A stretch of 49,240 nt of DNA from Halalkalibacter akibai JCM 9157 (GTDB lineage: Bacteria > Bacillota > Bacilli > Bacillales > Bacillaceae_D): the NCBI RefSeq assembly GCF_000513135.1, contig NZ_BAUV01000033.1, positions 1 to 49,240 of the forward strand. Direction: 5' to 3'. A program made the position numbers and the translations under genes. Shown in pieces: positions 1-8,237 of the stretch (position 1 is the first letter of the stretch; every line of letters starts with the position of its first letter). The notes under the pieces were generated by a model. It was not told the DNA's origin. It made no database searches and worked only from the letters and a program-made list of their open reading frames with translations.

Positions 1-90
1 ATTTAGGGGTGCTTTTTTTGTTTCAATTAAACGGTCTTAGGTATTTATGAATTTTAACCTATTATTAAATAATTTTACTAAAATCAAATA

Positions 91-105
91 TTGTTGTTAC
101 AACAA
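91..105. promoter_or_regulatory. Palindromic operator candidate upstream of the pentonate operon
   Basis: TTGTTGT-T-ACAACAA is a perfect inverted repeat of 7-bp arms around one base. It lies in the gene-free leader of the FAH/aldehyde dehydrogenase genes. The IclR regulator of the same locus is the obvious candidate ligand, but no second copy was found upstream of the dehydratase gene, so this is only a candidate. Confidence 0.35.
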
Positions 106-222
106 AAAAACAGTAGTTTAAATAATTTTCTGCAGAAACTCTTGAGAAAAATTACTAAATCATATAACATAAATGATAAGTGATATTGCCAGACGATTCA
201 GTCATTTTTATCACTTGAGTTT

Positions 223-236
223 TGTAAGCGCATACG
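223..236 (+). promoter_or_regulatory. cre-like box (weak)
   Basis: TGTAAGCGCATACG resembles the Bacillus CcpA cre consensus TGWAARCGYTWNCW with two mismatches. It sits about 170 bases upstream of the first gene. A carbon-catabolite control site would fit a sugar-acid operon. Confidence 0.3.
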
Positions 237-403
237 ATAAGACATCACTTTAAAACAAAACTGTGTTTTACATTATAAAACAATTGTGAGGGTAGATAAA
301 ATAATATCTAGTAACCTTCATAATTAAAAAAATAATGTTAACACCAATATTATCTTTAAAACTACTAAGTTTTCTAACATTTTATTAATAGGAGGATTTA
401 AAA

Positions 404-1306
404 ATGAGGATTATTCGTTTCTTACAAGACCAAAAAGCCGTATTAGCAGCCGTGTCAGATGATGAAAAGGTTTTCGTACTGCCTCACAACGATTTGTTAG
501 AACTTGTTAAGGTGGCAGATGATAAGGGTGTAACACCACTTGAAGTGGTCCAGGTCATGATTGCCGATCAATTACCAATCGCAACTAGTTTGGGAGAGTT
601 AGAGTTGCTTGTTCCGATTGAGGCACCAGAGGTTTGGGCAGCTGGAGTCACGTATGAAAAAAGTAAGGAAGCTAGAAACTACGAGGCTACTGGAGGAAAG
701 CTTGATGCGACAACTTTCTATGACAAAGTCTATGACGCTAAGCGCCCAGAGATCTTCTTTAAATCTACACTAGCTAGAACAAAAGGCCCTGATCAAGAAG
801 TGTACATAAGAACAGATTCAAATTGGCAAATTCCTGAACCAGAACTTGGTTTAATTATTAATCATAAAGGAAAGGTCATTGGGTATACAGCCGGTAATGA
901 TATGAGCAGTCGCGACATTGAAGGAGAAAATCCACTGTACCTTCCGCAAGCTAAAATATGGAAGCACTCTTGCTCAATTGGACCCGCAGTTCGTTTAGCT
1001 GAAACCGTTATTGATCCTTATTCGTTTGAGATTACCTGCCGAATTTATCGAGATAACGAGCAAGTTTTCGAAGGTAAGGCGAGTACTGGTCAATTAAAGA
1101 GAAAATTTGATGAACTAGTATCTTATTTGGTGAAAGATAATGAGATCTTTGATGGTACAGTTCTTCTAACGGGAACTTGTATTGTGCCACCAAATGAGTT
1201 TACATTAGCAGATGGGGACCTGATTGAAATTGAAATCTCAGATATTGGTATTTTGAAGAACCCAGTGAAAAGTCAGGTAAATAAAGCAATTTCCACATCG
1301 AAATAA
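404..1306 (+). CDS. FAH-fold 2-keto-3-deoxypentonate dehydratase
   Basis: A 300-residue protein of the fumarylacetoacetate hydrolase fold. The C-terminal catalytic half shows the family's acidic metal ligands in EPELG (E145, E147) and the GNDMSSRD segment (about 164-171, D166), followed by K184. It most resembles 2-keto-3-deoxy-D-arabinonate dehydratases, which convert 2-keto-3-deoxypentonate to 2-ketoglutarate semialdehyde, rather than fumarylacetoacetase itself. Support comes from context: the next gene is a ketoglutarate-semialdehyde-type aldehyde dehydrogenase, and a xylonate-dehydratase-type gene lies at 4688-6667. Together these would form the non-phosphorylative (Weimberg-type) pentose route. 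The start is preceded by a good AGGAGG. Cytosolic, no signal peptide. The family is clear; the exact substrate stereochemistry is inferred. Confidence 0.8.
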   Translation: MRIIRFLQDQKAVLAAVSDDEKVFVLPHNDLLELVKVADDKGVTPLEVVQVMIADQLPIATSLGELELLVPIEAPEVWAAGVTYEKSKEARNYEATGGKLDATTFYDKVYDAKRPEIFFKSTLARTKGPDQEVYIRTDSNWQIPEPELGLIINHKGKVIGYTAGNDMSSRDIEGENPLYLPQAKIWKHSCSIGPAVRLAETVIDPYSFEITCRIYRDNEQVFEGKASTGQLKRKFDELVSYLVKDNEIFDGTVLLTGTCIVPPNEFTLADGDLIEIEISDIGILKNPVKSQVNKAISTSK

Positions 1307-1351
1307 AAATTCTATTAATCCAGTAATTGATTCTAGAAAGGAAGAGTGTAT

Positions 1352-2816
1352 ATGACGGTACAAACAAATGTAGAGACGTTTCTTAATTACGTAAACGGCG
1401 AATGGGTTGCAAGTTCAAGTAACGAGGTAACATCTAGTTTAAACCCTGCAAATAAAAATGAAGTGGTTGGCCTTGTACAGAAATCTACGAAAGAGGATTT
1501 AGATCAAGCGGTTGCTGCAGCCAAACAAGCACAAATTAGCTGGAGAAAACTCTCAGGAGCTGCACGTGGCGAGTATCTTTATAAAGTAGCAAACATACTT
1601 GAAGAAAACCTCGATGATATTGCTATGACAATGACGAAAGAAATGGGGAAAACGTTCCCCGAAGCAAAGGGAGAGACTGCACGTGGTGTGGCTATCCTCC
1701 GTTATTATGCAGGGGAGGGTATGAGAAAGGTGGGTGATGTCATCCCGTCAACAGATAGCGATGCGTTAATGTTTACAACTCGCGTCCCTCTAGGTGTTGT
1801 TGGGGTAATTACACCTTGGAACTTCCCAGTAGCGATTCCAATTTGGAAAATGGCGCCTGCCCTTGTCTATGGTAATAGTGTTGTATTAAAACCTGCGAGC
1901 GAAACTGCTGTAACAGCGGCGAAAGTTGTGGATTGTTTTGCTCAAGCTGGTTTCCCTGAAGGTGTCGTTAATATGGTGACAGGATCTGGATCGGTCATAG
2001 GTCAAGGAATTATTGACCACCGTGATATTAATGGTATTACTTTCACTGGGTCCGACCAAGTTGGTAAACAGGTAGGCCTTGGTGCAGTTGCTCGTGGAGC
2101 AAAGTATCAATTAGAAATGGGTGGAAAATCCAGTTATTGTGGCTGCAGATGCAGATTTGGATTTAGCTGTTGAGGCGACAATTAGTGGAGGATTACGTTC
2201 TACAGGTCAAAAATGTACGGCAACTAGTCGAGTAATTGTTCAACAAGAGGTTTATGATGAGTTTAAAGAAAAACTTCTAGCAAAAGTAAAAGAAATTAAA
2301 GTTGGAGACGGACTTGATGGTGAAACATGGATGGGTCCTTGTGCGAGTGAAAGCCAATTAAATACCGTTCTTTCTTATGTTGAAAAAGGTAGAGAGGAAG
2401 GAGCAACTCTTTTATTTGGCGGAGAAAGACATAAAGAATTAGGTCTGGAGAATGGATTCTATGTTCAGCCAACAGTCTTTGAGAATGTATCTAGTCAAAT
2501 GAGTATTGCACAAGAAGAAATTTTTGGTCCAGTACTGGCGCTAATGAAAGTAAATTCGATTGAAGAAGCTCTTGAAGTTGCTAATGACGTAGAATTTGGA
2601 TTAAGTGCTTCCATTTTCACAACAAATATTTCAAATATGCTTTCGTTCATTAAAGATATGGATGCTGGTCTAGTCCGGATTAATGCAGAGAGTGCCGGAG
2701 TTGAGTTACAAGCTCCTTTTGGAGGAATGAAACAATCTAGTTCTCATTCTCGTGAACAAGGTCAGGCTGCAATTGAATTCTTCACAGCAATTAAAACGGT
2801 GTTTGTAAAAGGGTAA
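1352..2816 (+). pseudogene. Aldehyde dehydrogenase (2-ketoglutarate semialdehyde type), frameshifted
   Basis: Two reading frames together make one NAD(P)-dependent aldehyde dehydrogenase of about 487 residues. The first frame (from ATG 1352, AGGAAG eight bases upstream) carries the TPWNFP motif, the FTGS segment and the catalytic Glu in LEMGGK. It then runs out of frame and stops at 2173. The second frame resumes with [12 protein letters not shown] and carries the catalytic Cys in GQKC and the EEIFGP motif, to the stop at 2816. The break is at the four-A run 2125-2128: the conserved GGKNPV needs six A here, so two bases are missing. Catalytic Glu and Cys lie on opposite sides, so neither half alone could work. 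Expected role: oxidation of 2-ketoglutarate semialdehyde to 2-ketoglutarate. It may be a true mutation or a homopolymer sequencing error. Confidence 0.85.
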
Positions 2817-2843
2817 AAGTTGTATAGAGTTACTTAATGTTTT

Positions 2844-2894
2844 GAGGTTGGCTCGAAAGGTCATAAACGACTTTTTGTGAGTCAACCTCTTTTT
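2844..2894 (+). terminator. Rho-independent terminator after the aldehyde dehydrogenase
   Basis: An 11-bp stem, GAGGTTGGCTC (2844-2854) with GAGTCAACCTC (2879-2889) and one G-U pair, is followed by TTTTT. It separates the first two catabolic genes from the second FAH-fold gene. It also overlaps an in-frame GTG at 2877, which argues that translation of the next gene starts further down. Confidence 0.75.
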
Positions 2895-2927
2895 ACAGGA
2901 TGTTTTAAGAGAGAGGGGAAATCACAG

Positions 2928-3812
2928 GTGATTACAGTAAGTATGGTTAGAGAAGATAAGATGGTTTTAGGTGTGAGAACAGAAAACGGCATTTTTGATG
3001 TGGAAAAGGCGGTCGCAAAAATTCCAGAGCAAACAAACATTCCAAGGACTGTTCAAAGTTTGTTAAAGTCAGGAGAACAAGGTCGTTTTGCCCTGGAGAA
3101 TCTAGTAAAAGAATTAAGTGGAAATCAAGAATTCTTTCTTGAAGAAACTGCCATAACCTTTGGTCCTTGTGTGCCTGACCCAGAGAAGATTATTTGTGTT
3201 GGATTAAATTATAAGCAGCATGCAGATGAGTGTCAGATGGATTATCCAGAAACTCCTATTTTATTTAGTAAGTTTGCCAATGCTCTTTCTGGCCATCAGC
3301 AAGATATAAAGCTACCAGAGAAGGGAACCCAATTTGATTACGAAGCTGAACTCGTTCTTGTAATAGGGCGAGAGGCGAAAAATGTTTCAGAAGAAGATGC
3401 TCTTTCCTATGTGTACGGTTATTGTAATGGCAATGATTTATCTGTCCGTGATTTGCAATTTAAAAGTACACAATGGTTGTTAGGGAAAACGACGGATGGT
3501 TTTTGTCCAACTGGTCCATATTTAGTAAGTAAAGATCGAATTGAAGATCCTGATGATCTCAGAGTTACATTAACGTTAAATGGTGAAGTGCGCCAAAACT
3601 CCAATACATCGGATATGATTTTTAACTGTTCTCAGATTATTAGTTATATTTCGCAACATATGACACTTAAGCCTGGAGATCTTATATTAACAGGTACTCC
3701 AGAGGGGGTCTTGATGGGAATGAAAGAAGAAGAACGAGAGTGGTTAAAAGCAGGCGACGTTGTTACCGTTGAAATAGAAGGGTTAGGAGCACTAACTAAT
3801 AGGTTTAAGTAG
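2928..3812 (+). CDS. Second FAH-fold hydrolase/isomerase family protein
   Basis: A fumarylacetoacetate hydrolase family protein of 294 residues from the chosen start. The C-terminal half is canonical: ICVGLNYKQHADE, then FDYEAELVLVIG with the metal-binding glutamates, GYCNGNDLSVRD, and a closing LTGTPEGV. This layout is that of the YcgM/HpcE-like group acting on beta-diketo or 2-keto acids. It is a different subfamily from the product of 404-1306. GTG 2928 is chosen because GAGAGGGGAA ends eight bases upstream; the longer GTG at 2877 lies within a terminator stem. It sits between the terminator of the dehydrogenase and the IclR gene, probably with its own promoter. Substrate unknown; a sugar-acid-derived 2-keto acid is a guess from context. 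Confidence 0.75.
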   Translation: MITVSMVREDKMVLGVRTENGIFDVEKAVAKIPEQTNIPRTVQSLLKSGEQGRFALENLVKELSGNQEFFLEETAITFGPCVPDPEKIICVGLNYKQHADECQMDYPETPILFSKFANALSGHQQDIKLPEKGTQFDYEAELVLVIGREAKNVSEEDALSYVYGYCNGNDLSVRDLQFKSTQWLLGKTTDGFCPTGPYLVSKDRIEDPDDLRVTLTLNGEVRQNSNTSDMIFNCSQIISYISQHMTLKPGDLILTGTPEGVLMGMKEEEREWLKAGDVVTVEIEGLGALTNRFK

Positions 3813-3871
3813 AATTAGATGTTATAGTAAAATAAGAGATAGTGGATTTGTTTATGTAAAGGATGACAGAT

Positions 3872-4636
3872 ATGCCAATTATTCAAGCAGTTGAACGCGC
3901 CCTCCGAATCGTCGATTTATTTAATGAGTATGAGACGGAATTGAAAATTACCGACATTAGTGAAAGAATGCAGCTTCATAAAAGCACCGTTCATTCCCTA
4001 TTAAAGACGCTACAAAAGCATCATTATATTGAACAAAACCCTGAGAATGGTAAATATCGTCTAGGTTTAAAGTTATTTGAACGTGGCAATTTTGTTATTC
4101 AGAGTTTGGATCTTCGTACCCTGGCAAAAGAGCACCTTGTTGCTCTTTCGAAACAAACTGGAAAAACCGTTCATTTGTGTATCCTTGATGGAAAAGAAGG
4201 AGTTTATATCGATAAAGTAGAAAGTGCCAGCTCCATGATTCTGTATTCTAAGATTGGTCGCAGAGTTCCGGTTCATTCAAGTGGAGTTGGTAAGGTGTTA
4301 GTTGCATGGAAGACTGAAGAAGAATTACAAGCTATTTTAGAAGCTTACGAGTATACGAAGCAAACACCTTACACAGTTGAAGATAGAGAGAGTTTTTTAA
4401 AAGAGCTCGAAAAAACTCGTGAACGGGGTTTTGCCATTGATAATCAAGAGAATGAAGCCGGTGTTATTTGTGTGGCGATTCCAGTTAGAAACTTCACAGG
4501 TCAAGTAGAAGCGGCTATAAGTATGTCTACAACCGTGTCAAAAGTTAACGAAGAAGAGTTAAACCAGCATGTTGAACTATTAAAACAGACTGCAAAAGAA
4601 TTATCACTAAAATGGGGATATGGTGTTACAAGTTAA
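3872..4636 (+). CDS. IclR-family transcriptional regulator
   Basis: 254 residues. An N-terminal winged helix (about 4-60, with ITDISERMQLHKSTVHSLLKT as recognition region) precedes an IclR effector domain (about 75-250, including SGVGKVLVA and the NQENEAGVICVAIPV segment that forms the ligand pocket). In E. coli the xylonate dehydratase genes yagF and yjhG also lie beside IclR regulators (YagI/XynR and YjhI), so a pentonate or its keto-acid is a likely effector. An ATG at 3863 is in frame, but ATG 3872 has AAAGG nine bases upstream and gives the usual IclR N-terminus. Transcription ends at the hairpin 4643-4684 shared with the convergent dehydratase gene. Confidence 0.88.
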   Translation: MPIIQAVERALRIVDLFNEYETELKITDISERMQLHKSTVHSLLKTLQKHHYIEQNPENGKYRLGLKLFERGNFVIQSLDLRTLAKEHLVALSKQTGKTVHLCILDGKEGVYIDKVESASSMILYSKIGRRVPVHSSGVGKVLVAWKTEEELQAILEAYEYTKQTPYTVEDRESFLKELEKTRERGFAIDNQENEAGVICVAIPVRNFTGQVEAAISMSTTVSKVNEEELNQHVELLKQTAKELSLKWGYGVTS

Positions 4637-4642
4637 AAAAAC

Positions 4643-4684
4643 AAAAGCCGAAGACCTTCTATGAATAAAGGTCTTCGGCTTTTT
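4643..4684. terminator. Bidirectional terminator
   Basis: A perfect 16-bp inverted repeat, AAAAGCCGAAGACCTT with AAGGTCTTCGGCTTTT, with A-rich and T-rich flanks on both sides. It serves the IclR gene on the plus strand and the dehydratase gene on the minus strand. Confidence 0.92.
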
Positions 4685-4687
4685 AGT

Positions 4688-6667
4688 TTATGATTCTTTG
4701 CTTAAAGCTCGCTTTCCTGCTTCTAACGTTTCAATGATCATGTCAACATCGTAGACGCTTCCCCGCCATGTTCCGCCACTTACGGATTGAAGGGCTGCCC
4801 ATAGTCTTGTGTCGTCAGGAAGCTCTGGATCAGGTCTTAAGTCTGGATGAGGATCACGCTCTTCTAAAACTTGAGCTCCTTTTTCAGCACTAAATGTTTT
4901 TCCTGCACAACCGATAAAATTAATGCTTCCTTGCAATTCATTACGGTCAACTATGATCTCAACTACATCCCCGTTCCTTAGCTTACCAATGGCTCCTCCT
5001 GCGAGCGCTTCAGGTCCGATATGGCCAATACAGGCTCCTGTTGATACGCCAGAAAAACGAGCGTCTGTTATGAGAGAAACGTATTTACCATAAGAAAGGT
5101 GCTTAAGTGCAGACGTTAGCTGATAAGTTTCTTCCATTCCTGTACCAGAGGGACCACGTCCAATAACCGCCATAATATCACCTTTTTTGATTTCTCCAGA
5201 TTTGATAGCTGCGATGGCACTTTTTTCTGTTGTAAATACCTTTACTATACCGGTATGACGATAAACACCATCCGGATCAACAACGGTAGGGTCAATAGAC
5301 GTAGATTTAATGACGGAACCCTCTGGAGCAATGTTTCCAATTGGAAACGCTACAGTAGATGTTAATCCACGACTTTTAGCTTTTTCAGGAGTCATAATGA
5401 TATCGTCCGGGTTAATACCATCCTCTTCTTGCAGACGTTTTCTAATTTCTACTCTTCGTTCAGAAGTTTCCCACCAATCAAGAACGGTGCCAAGTGTCTC
5501 GCCTGTTACTGTCATAACATGCTCTTTTAGGATATTAAGTTTTCTTAGTTTAAGCATAACCTCCGGAACACCACCAGCTAAAAAGGCACGTACGGTTGGA
5601 TGATGTTCTGGTCCGTTTGGTAGAACACTTACAATTCTTGGAACTGAACGATTAATTTTATTCCAATCCTCTACCGTTGGAATTTGACACTTCGCTGCAT
5701 GAGCTACAGCAGGAATGTGAAGCAATAAATTAGTTGATCCACCAAAAGCAGCATGAATGACCATTGCATTATGAATGGCATCATCTGTGACAATATCTTT
5801 CGTTTTAATTCCTAACTCCTCCATTTTAATGGCCGCTCGAGCTGACTGTCGCGCCATTTCTTCCCAAATTGGCTGTCCCGAAGGTGCAAGAGCCGAGTGT
5901 GGAAGAGACATACCTAATGCTTCAGCGATGACTTGAGCGGTGGCAGCTGTTCCTAGAAATTGACACCCTCCTCCTGGAGTGGCACAAGCACGACAGCCTA
6001 GGTCTGCTGCGTCTTGTAATGATAATTCTTCATTTGCAAAACGCGCTCCTATCGTTTGAATTTTCCCAGCATCTTCGCCTTTTGTTGGAGGAAGCGTAAC
6101 GCCACCTGGTACGATGATAGTAGGAAGATCTAGCATCGCAGCTAATGCTATCATTGTAGCAGGCAGTCCTTTGTCACAAGTTGCTACTCCAATAACAGCT
6201 TTTCTGGTTGGGAGAGAACGGATTAACCGTCTGTAAACAATTGCAGCGTCATTACGATAAGGAAAAGAGTCAAACATGCCTGTCGTCCCTTGGGAACGTC
6301 CGTCACAAGGATCGCTCACATATCCTGCAAAAGGAACACCACCTTTGGCTTTGATTTCTTCTGAAGCCGCTTTCATAAGTAAACCAACTTCCCAGTGACC
6401 AGTATGATAACCTAAAGCAATTGGAGTACCGTCTTCAGCCCTTATCCCACCCTGCGTACTTAATATTAAAAATTGCTTACCGTTTAGTTCGGTTGGTTTC
6501 CAGCCCATGCCGACATTTTGAGATAACCCAAACAAATCTCCACTTGGAGAATGAAGTAACATTTCTGGTGTTAACGGAAGAGAGCCAGTCGGACCTTCAG
6601 CATGTGTTTGAACCTCATAAATCTCTTTTTTTTCATTTCCGAGTATGTAGTTTAAATTGGAAGTCAT
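4688..6667 (-). CDS. YjhG/YagF-type D-xylonate dehydratase (IlvD/EDD family)
   Basis: 659 residues, about 100 longer than branched-chain IlvD and the same size as E. coli YjhG/YagF, which it follows closely along its length. It begins with the YjhG-type [13 protein letters not shown] segment. Probable Fe-S ligands are C121 ([10 protein letters not shown]), C164 ([10 protein letters not shown]) and C235 (GGGCQFLG). The C-terminal swivel region carries [13 protein letters not shown] and [17 protein letters not shown]. Expected reaction: D-xylonate (or a related pentonate) to 2-keto-3-deoxypentonate, in the cytosol. Transcribed convergently to the FAH/ALDH/IclR genes, which should take the product on to 2-ketoglutarate. 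The start ATG has AAAAAGGAGC seven bases upstream. Confidence 0.88.
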   Translation of the reverse strand: MTSNLNYILGNEKKEIYEVQTHAEGPTGSLPLTPEMLLHSPSGDLFGLSQNVGMGWKPTELNGKQFLILSTQGGIRAEDGTPIALGYHTGHWEVGLLMKAASEEIKAKGGVPFAGYVSDPCDGRSQGTTGMFDSFPYRNDAAIVYRRLIRSLPTRKAVIGVATCDKGLPATMIALAAMLDLPTIIVPGGVTLPPTKGEDAGKIQTIGARFANEELSLQDAADLGCRACATPGGGCQFLGTAATAQVIAEALGMSLPHSALAPSGQPIWEEMARQSARAAIKMEELGIKTKDIVTDDAIHNAMVIHAAFGGSTNLLLHIPAVAHAAKCQIPTVEDWNKINRSVPRIVSVLPNGPEHHPTVRAFLAGGVPEVMLKLRKLNILKEHVMTVTGETLGTVLDWWETSERRVEIRKRLQEEDGINPDDIIMTPEKAKSRGLTSTVAFPIGNIAPEGSVIKSTSIDPTVVDPDGVYRHTGIVKVFTTEKSAIAAIKSGEIKKGDIMAVIGRGPSGTGMEETYQLTSALKHLSYGKYVSLITDARFSGVSTGACIGHIGPEALAGGAIGKLRNGDVVEIIVDRNELQGSINFIGCAGKTFSAEKGAQVLEERDPHPDLRPDPELPDDTRLWAALQSVSGGTWRGSVYDVDMIIETLEAGKRALSKES

Positions 6668-6974
6668 GTATTAGCTCCTTTTTATAATTTGTTTAAGAAT
6701 TTACTAAAAAGAAAGAATATTGAATTTACATATCATTTATTCTATCATAATATTAGCTATAGATGGATATTTCTAAAGAAACCGATGGAGCAATATTTGA
6801 TAGAAAAGAATAAAAAAACATAATGTTATATGAGAGATGTGGTATGAAAAGATGTTCTATCTCAGCGTATTACACATAGAATAAATATGTTTACATAAAA
6901 CTACCATACTAGTACGATTAAGATGCTAGTGTCTTAGTTTTTTCAAGTGAATGTTAAAAAAGGGGGCTATACAA
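6668..6974. other. Divergent intergenic region between the dehydratase and oxidoreductase genes
   Basis: About 300 AT-rich bases without a credible gene. It must carry both promoters. A candidate rightward promoter with an operator-like half-site is listed separately (6890-6918). No clear site for IclR was recognised. Confidence 0.5.
6890..6918 (+). promoter_or_regulatory. Candidate promoter with operator-like half-site
   Basis: TTTACA (6890-6895) and TACGAT (6913-6918) are spaced 17 bases apart. The spacer contains ACTACCATAC (6900-6909), which is identical to the outer ten bases of the perfect inverted repeat in front of the GntR gene (10558-10587). This suggests the same regulator could act at both places. 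Confidence 0.4.
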
Positions 6975-8078
6975 ATGAGTAAGAACGATGGTATGAATTA
7001 TGCACCAAAAGGAAAAGTGTCAAAGGTAGTAGCTGAGGGTGAATTTATATTCGCAGCAGTAGGTTTAGATCATGGACATATATATGGAATGTGTAACGGT
7101 TTATTGGAAGCAGGTGGAGAATTAGTTGCTGTATTTGATCCTGATCTTAAAAAAGCACAAGCCTTCATTGAAAAATATCCTGGTGTAGAAATTGCTGCTT
7201 CTGAAGAGGAGATTTTAAACAATCCTGCTATTCAGTTGATTGCATCAGCGGCAATCCCTGCAAATCGTTGTGAGATCGGACTTAAAGCTTTAGATCACGG
7301 GAAACATTATTTTGTGGATAAACCAGCTTTTACTACATTAGAGCAAGTTGAAAAAGCTAGGAAAAAGACAGAAGAAACAGGCCTTAAGTGGGGTATTTAT
7401 TATAGTGAGCGCCTACATGTGGAAAGTGCCATTTTTGCTGGTCAATTAGTTGAACAAGGGGCAATTGGACGTGTCATCCAAGTAATGGGAACTGGTCCAC
7501 ACCGGGCTAACGCAAAAAGTCGTCCTGACTGGTTCTTTGATCCTGAAGCTTACGGAGGGATCTTATGTGATATTGGAAGTCATCAAATTGAGCAATTTCT
7601 TCATTATACAGGAGCGAAGGATGCAAAAGTGCTACATAGTAAAGTCGCAAACTACAATTTTAAGGAGTACCCTAAATTTCAAGACTATGGTGATGCTACA
7701 CTAGTGGCTGATAATGGGGCAACTTTTTATTTCCGTGTAGATTGGTTCACTCCAGATGGTCTTGGCACTTGGGGAGATGGTCGAGTAACAATACTTGGAA
7801 CAGAAGGGTATATCGAAGTTCGCAAGTACATTGATATTGGTCGTGATTCTGCAGGTGATCATTTATATTTAGTGAACCAAGAAGGAGAAAAGCATTTCGA
7901 GTGTACCGGAAAAATCGGTTACCCTTTCTTTGGAGAATTTATTTTAGACTGTTTAAACGGGACGGAAAATGCAATGACGCAAGATCATGCATTCAAGGCA
8001 GCTGCATTATGCATTGAAGCTCAAAATCAAGCTATTTTTGTTGAAACAGCCGAAACACCAGTTCCAACCAAATCATAG
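6975..8078 (+). CDS. Gfo/Idh/MocA-family oxidoreductase, divergent nucleotide motif
   Basis: 367 residues: an N-terminal Rossmann domain (to about 125) and a C-terminal alpha/beta substrate domain. The usual GxGxxG fingerprint is replaced by AVGLDHGHIYGMCNG. The catalytic-lysine motif reads DKP instead of EKP, and CDIGSHQIEQFL supplies the Asp/His pair near the active site. These changes place it in a distinct subgroup rather than marking it as broken, since the rest is intact. Likely an NAD(P)-dependent sugar or sugar-acid dehydrogenase. ATG 6975 is chosen because AAAAGGGGG ends about nine bases upstream; ATG 6951 has no ribosome binding site. A second family member follows 160 bases later. 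Confidence 0.82.
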   Translation: MSKNDGMNYAPKGKVSKVVAEGEFIFAAVGLDHGHIYGMCNGLLEAGGELVAVFDPDLKKAQAFIEKYPGVEIAASEEEILNNPAIQLIASAAIPANRCEIGLKALDHGKHYFVDKPAFTTLEQVEKARKKTEETGLKWGIYYSERLHVESAIFAGQLVEQGAIGRVIQVMGTGPHRANAKSRPDWFFDPEAYGGILCDIGSHQIEQFLHYTGAKDAKVLHSKVANYNFKEYPKFQDYGDATLVADNGATFYFRVDWFTPDGLGTWGDGRVTILGTEGYIEVRKYIDIGRDSAGDHLYLVNQEGEKHFECTGKIGYPFFGEFILDCLNGTENAMTQDHAFKAAALCIEAQNQAIFVETAETPVPTKS

Positions 8079-8169
8079 GTTTGAAATCTATCTAGTTAAT
8101 AAAGTAGAAATTTTGAAAACTCGACTGAAGACGTCATAGAGATAAAAAAAATCTGCACTAACTTATTAA

Positions 8170-8183
8170 TGAAAGCGATACCA
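8170..8183 (+). promoter_or_regulatory. cre-like box upstream of the second oxidoreductase gene
   Basis: TGAAAGCGATACCA matches the cre consensus TGWNANCGNTNWCA with one mismatch. It is 55 bases before the start codon and close to the palindrome at 8201-8212. Confidence 0.4.
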
Positions 8184-8200
8184 AGTGATGTTTGATTATC

Positions 8201-8212
8201 TAGTGTACACTA
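8201..8212. promoter_or_regulatory. 12-bp palindrome, GntR-type operator candidate
   Basis: TAGTGTACACTA is perfectly palindromic and fits the loose GT-N-AC core of FadR/GntR-type operators. It lies 25 bases before the start of the 8238 gene. The FCD-type regulator at 10613 is the nearest candidate ligand. Confidence 0.35.
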
Positions 8213-8237
8213 AATCTATTAAAGAGGAGCTAAAACA

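Larger units (their letters stand above)
1..403. other. Gene-free leader region upstream of the pentonate operon
   Basis: No credible coding sequence on either strand. The stretch is very AT-rich. It holds a perfect 15-bp palindrome (91-105), an 8-bp inverted repeat AAGTGATA/TATCACTT (178-185 and 209-216), and a cre-like box (223-236). The T-run near position 13 may be the tail of a terminator belonging to a gene left of the window. The ribosome binding site AGGAGG lies about 10 bases before the first ATG at 404. Confidence 0.6.

Noticed and set aside
2121-2816. A separate 231-residue aldehyde dehydrogenase gene starting at GTG 2121
   Set aside because: It has no ribosome binding site and begins inside the GGKNP motif. 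It is the second half of the frameshifted gene 1352-2816.
4688-6667. Branched-chain amino acid dihydroxy-acid dehydratase (ilvD)
   Set aside because: The protein is about 100 residues too long, begins with the YjhG/YagF-type N-terminus and lies among pentonate genes rather than ilv genes.
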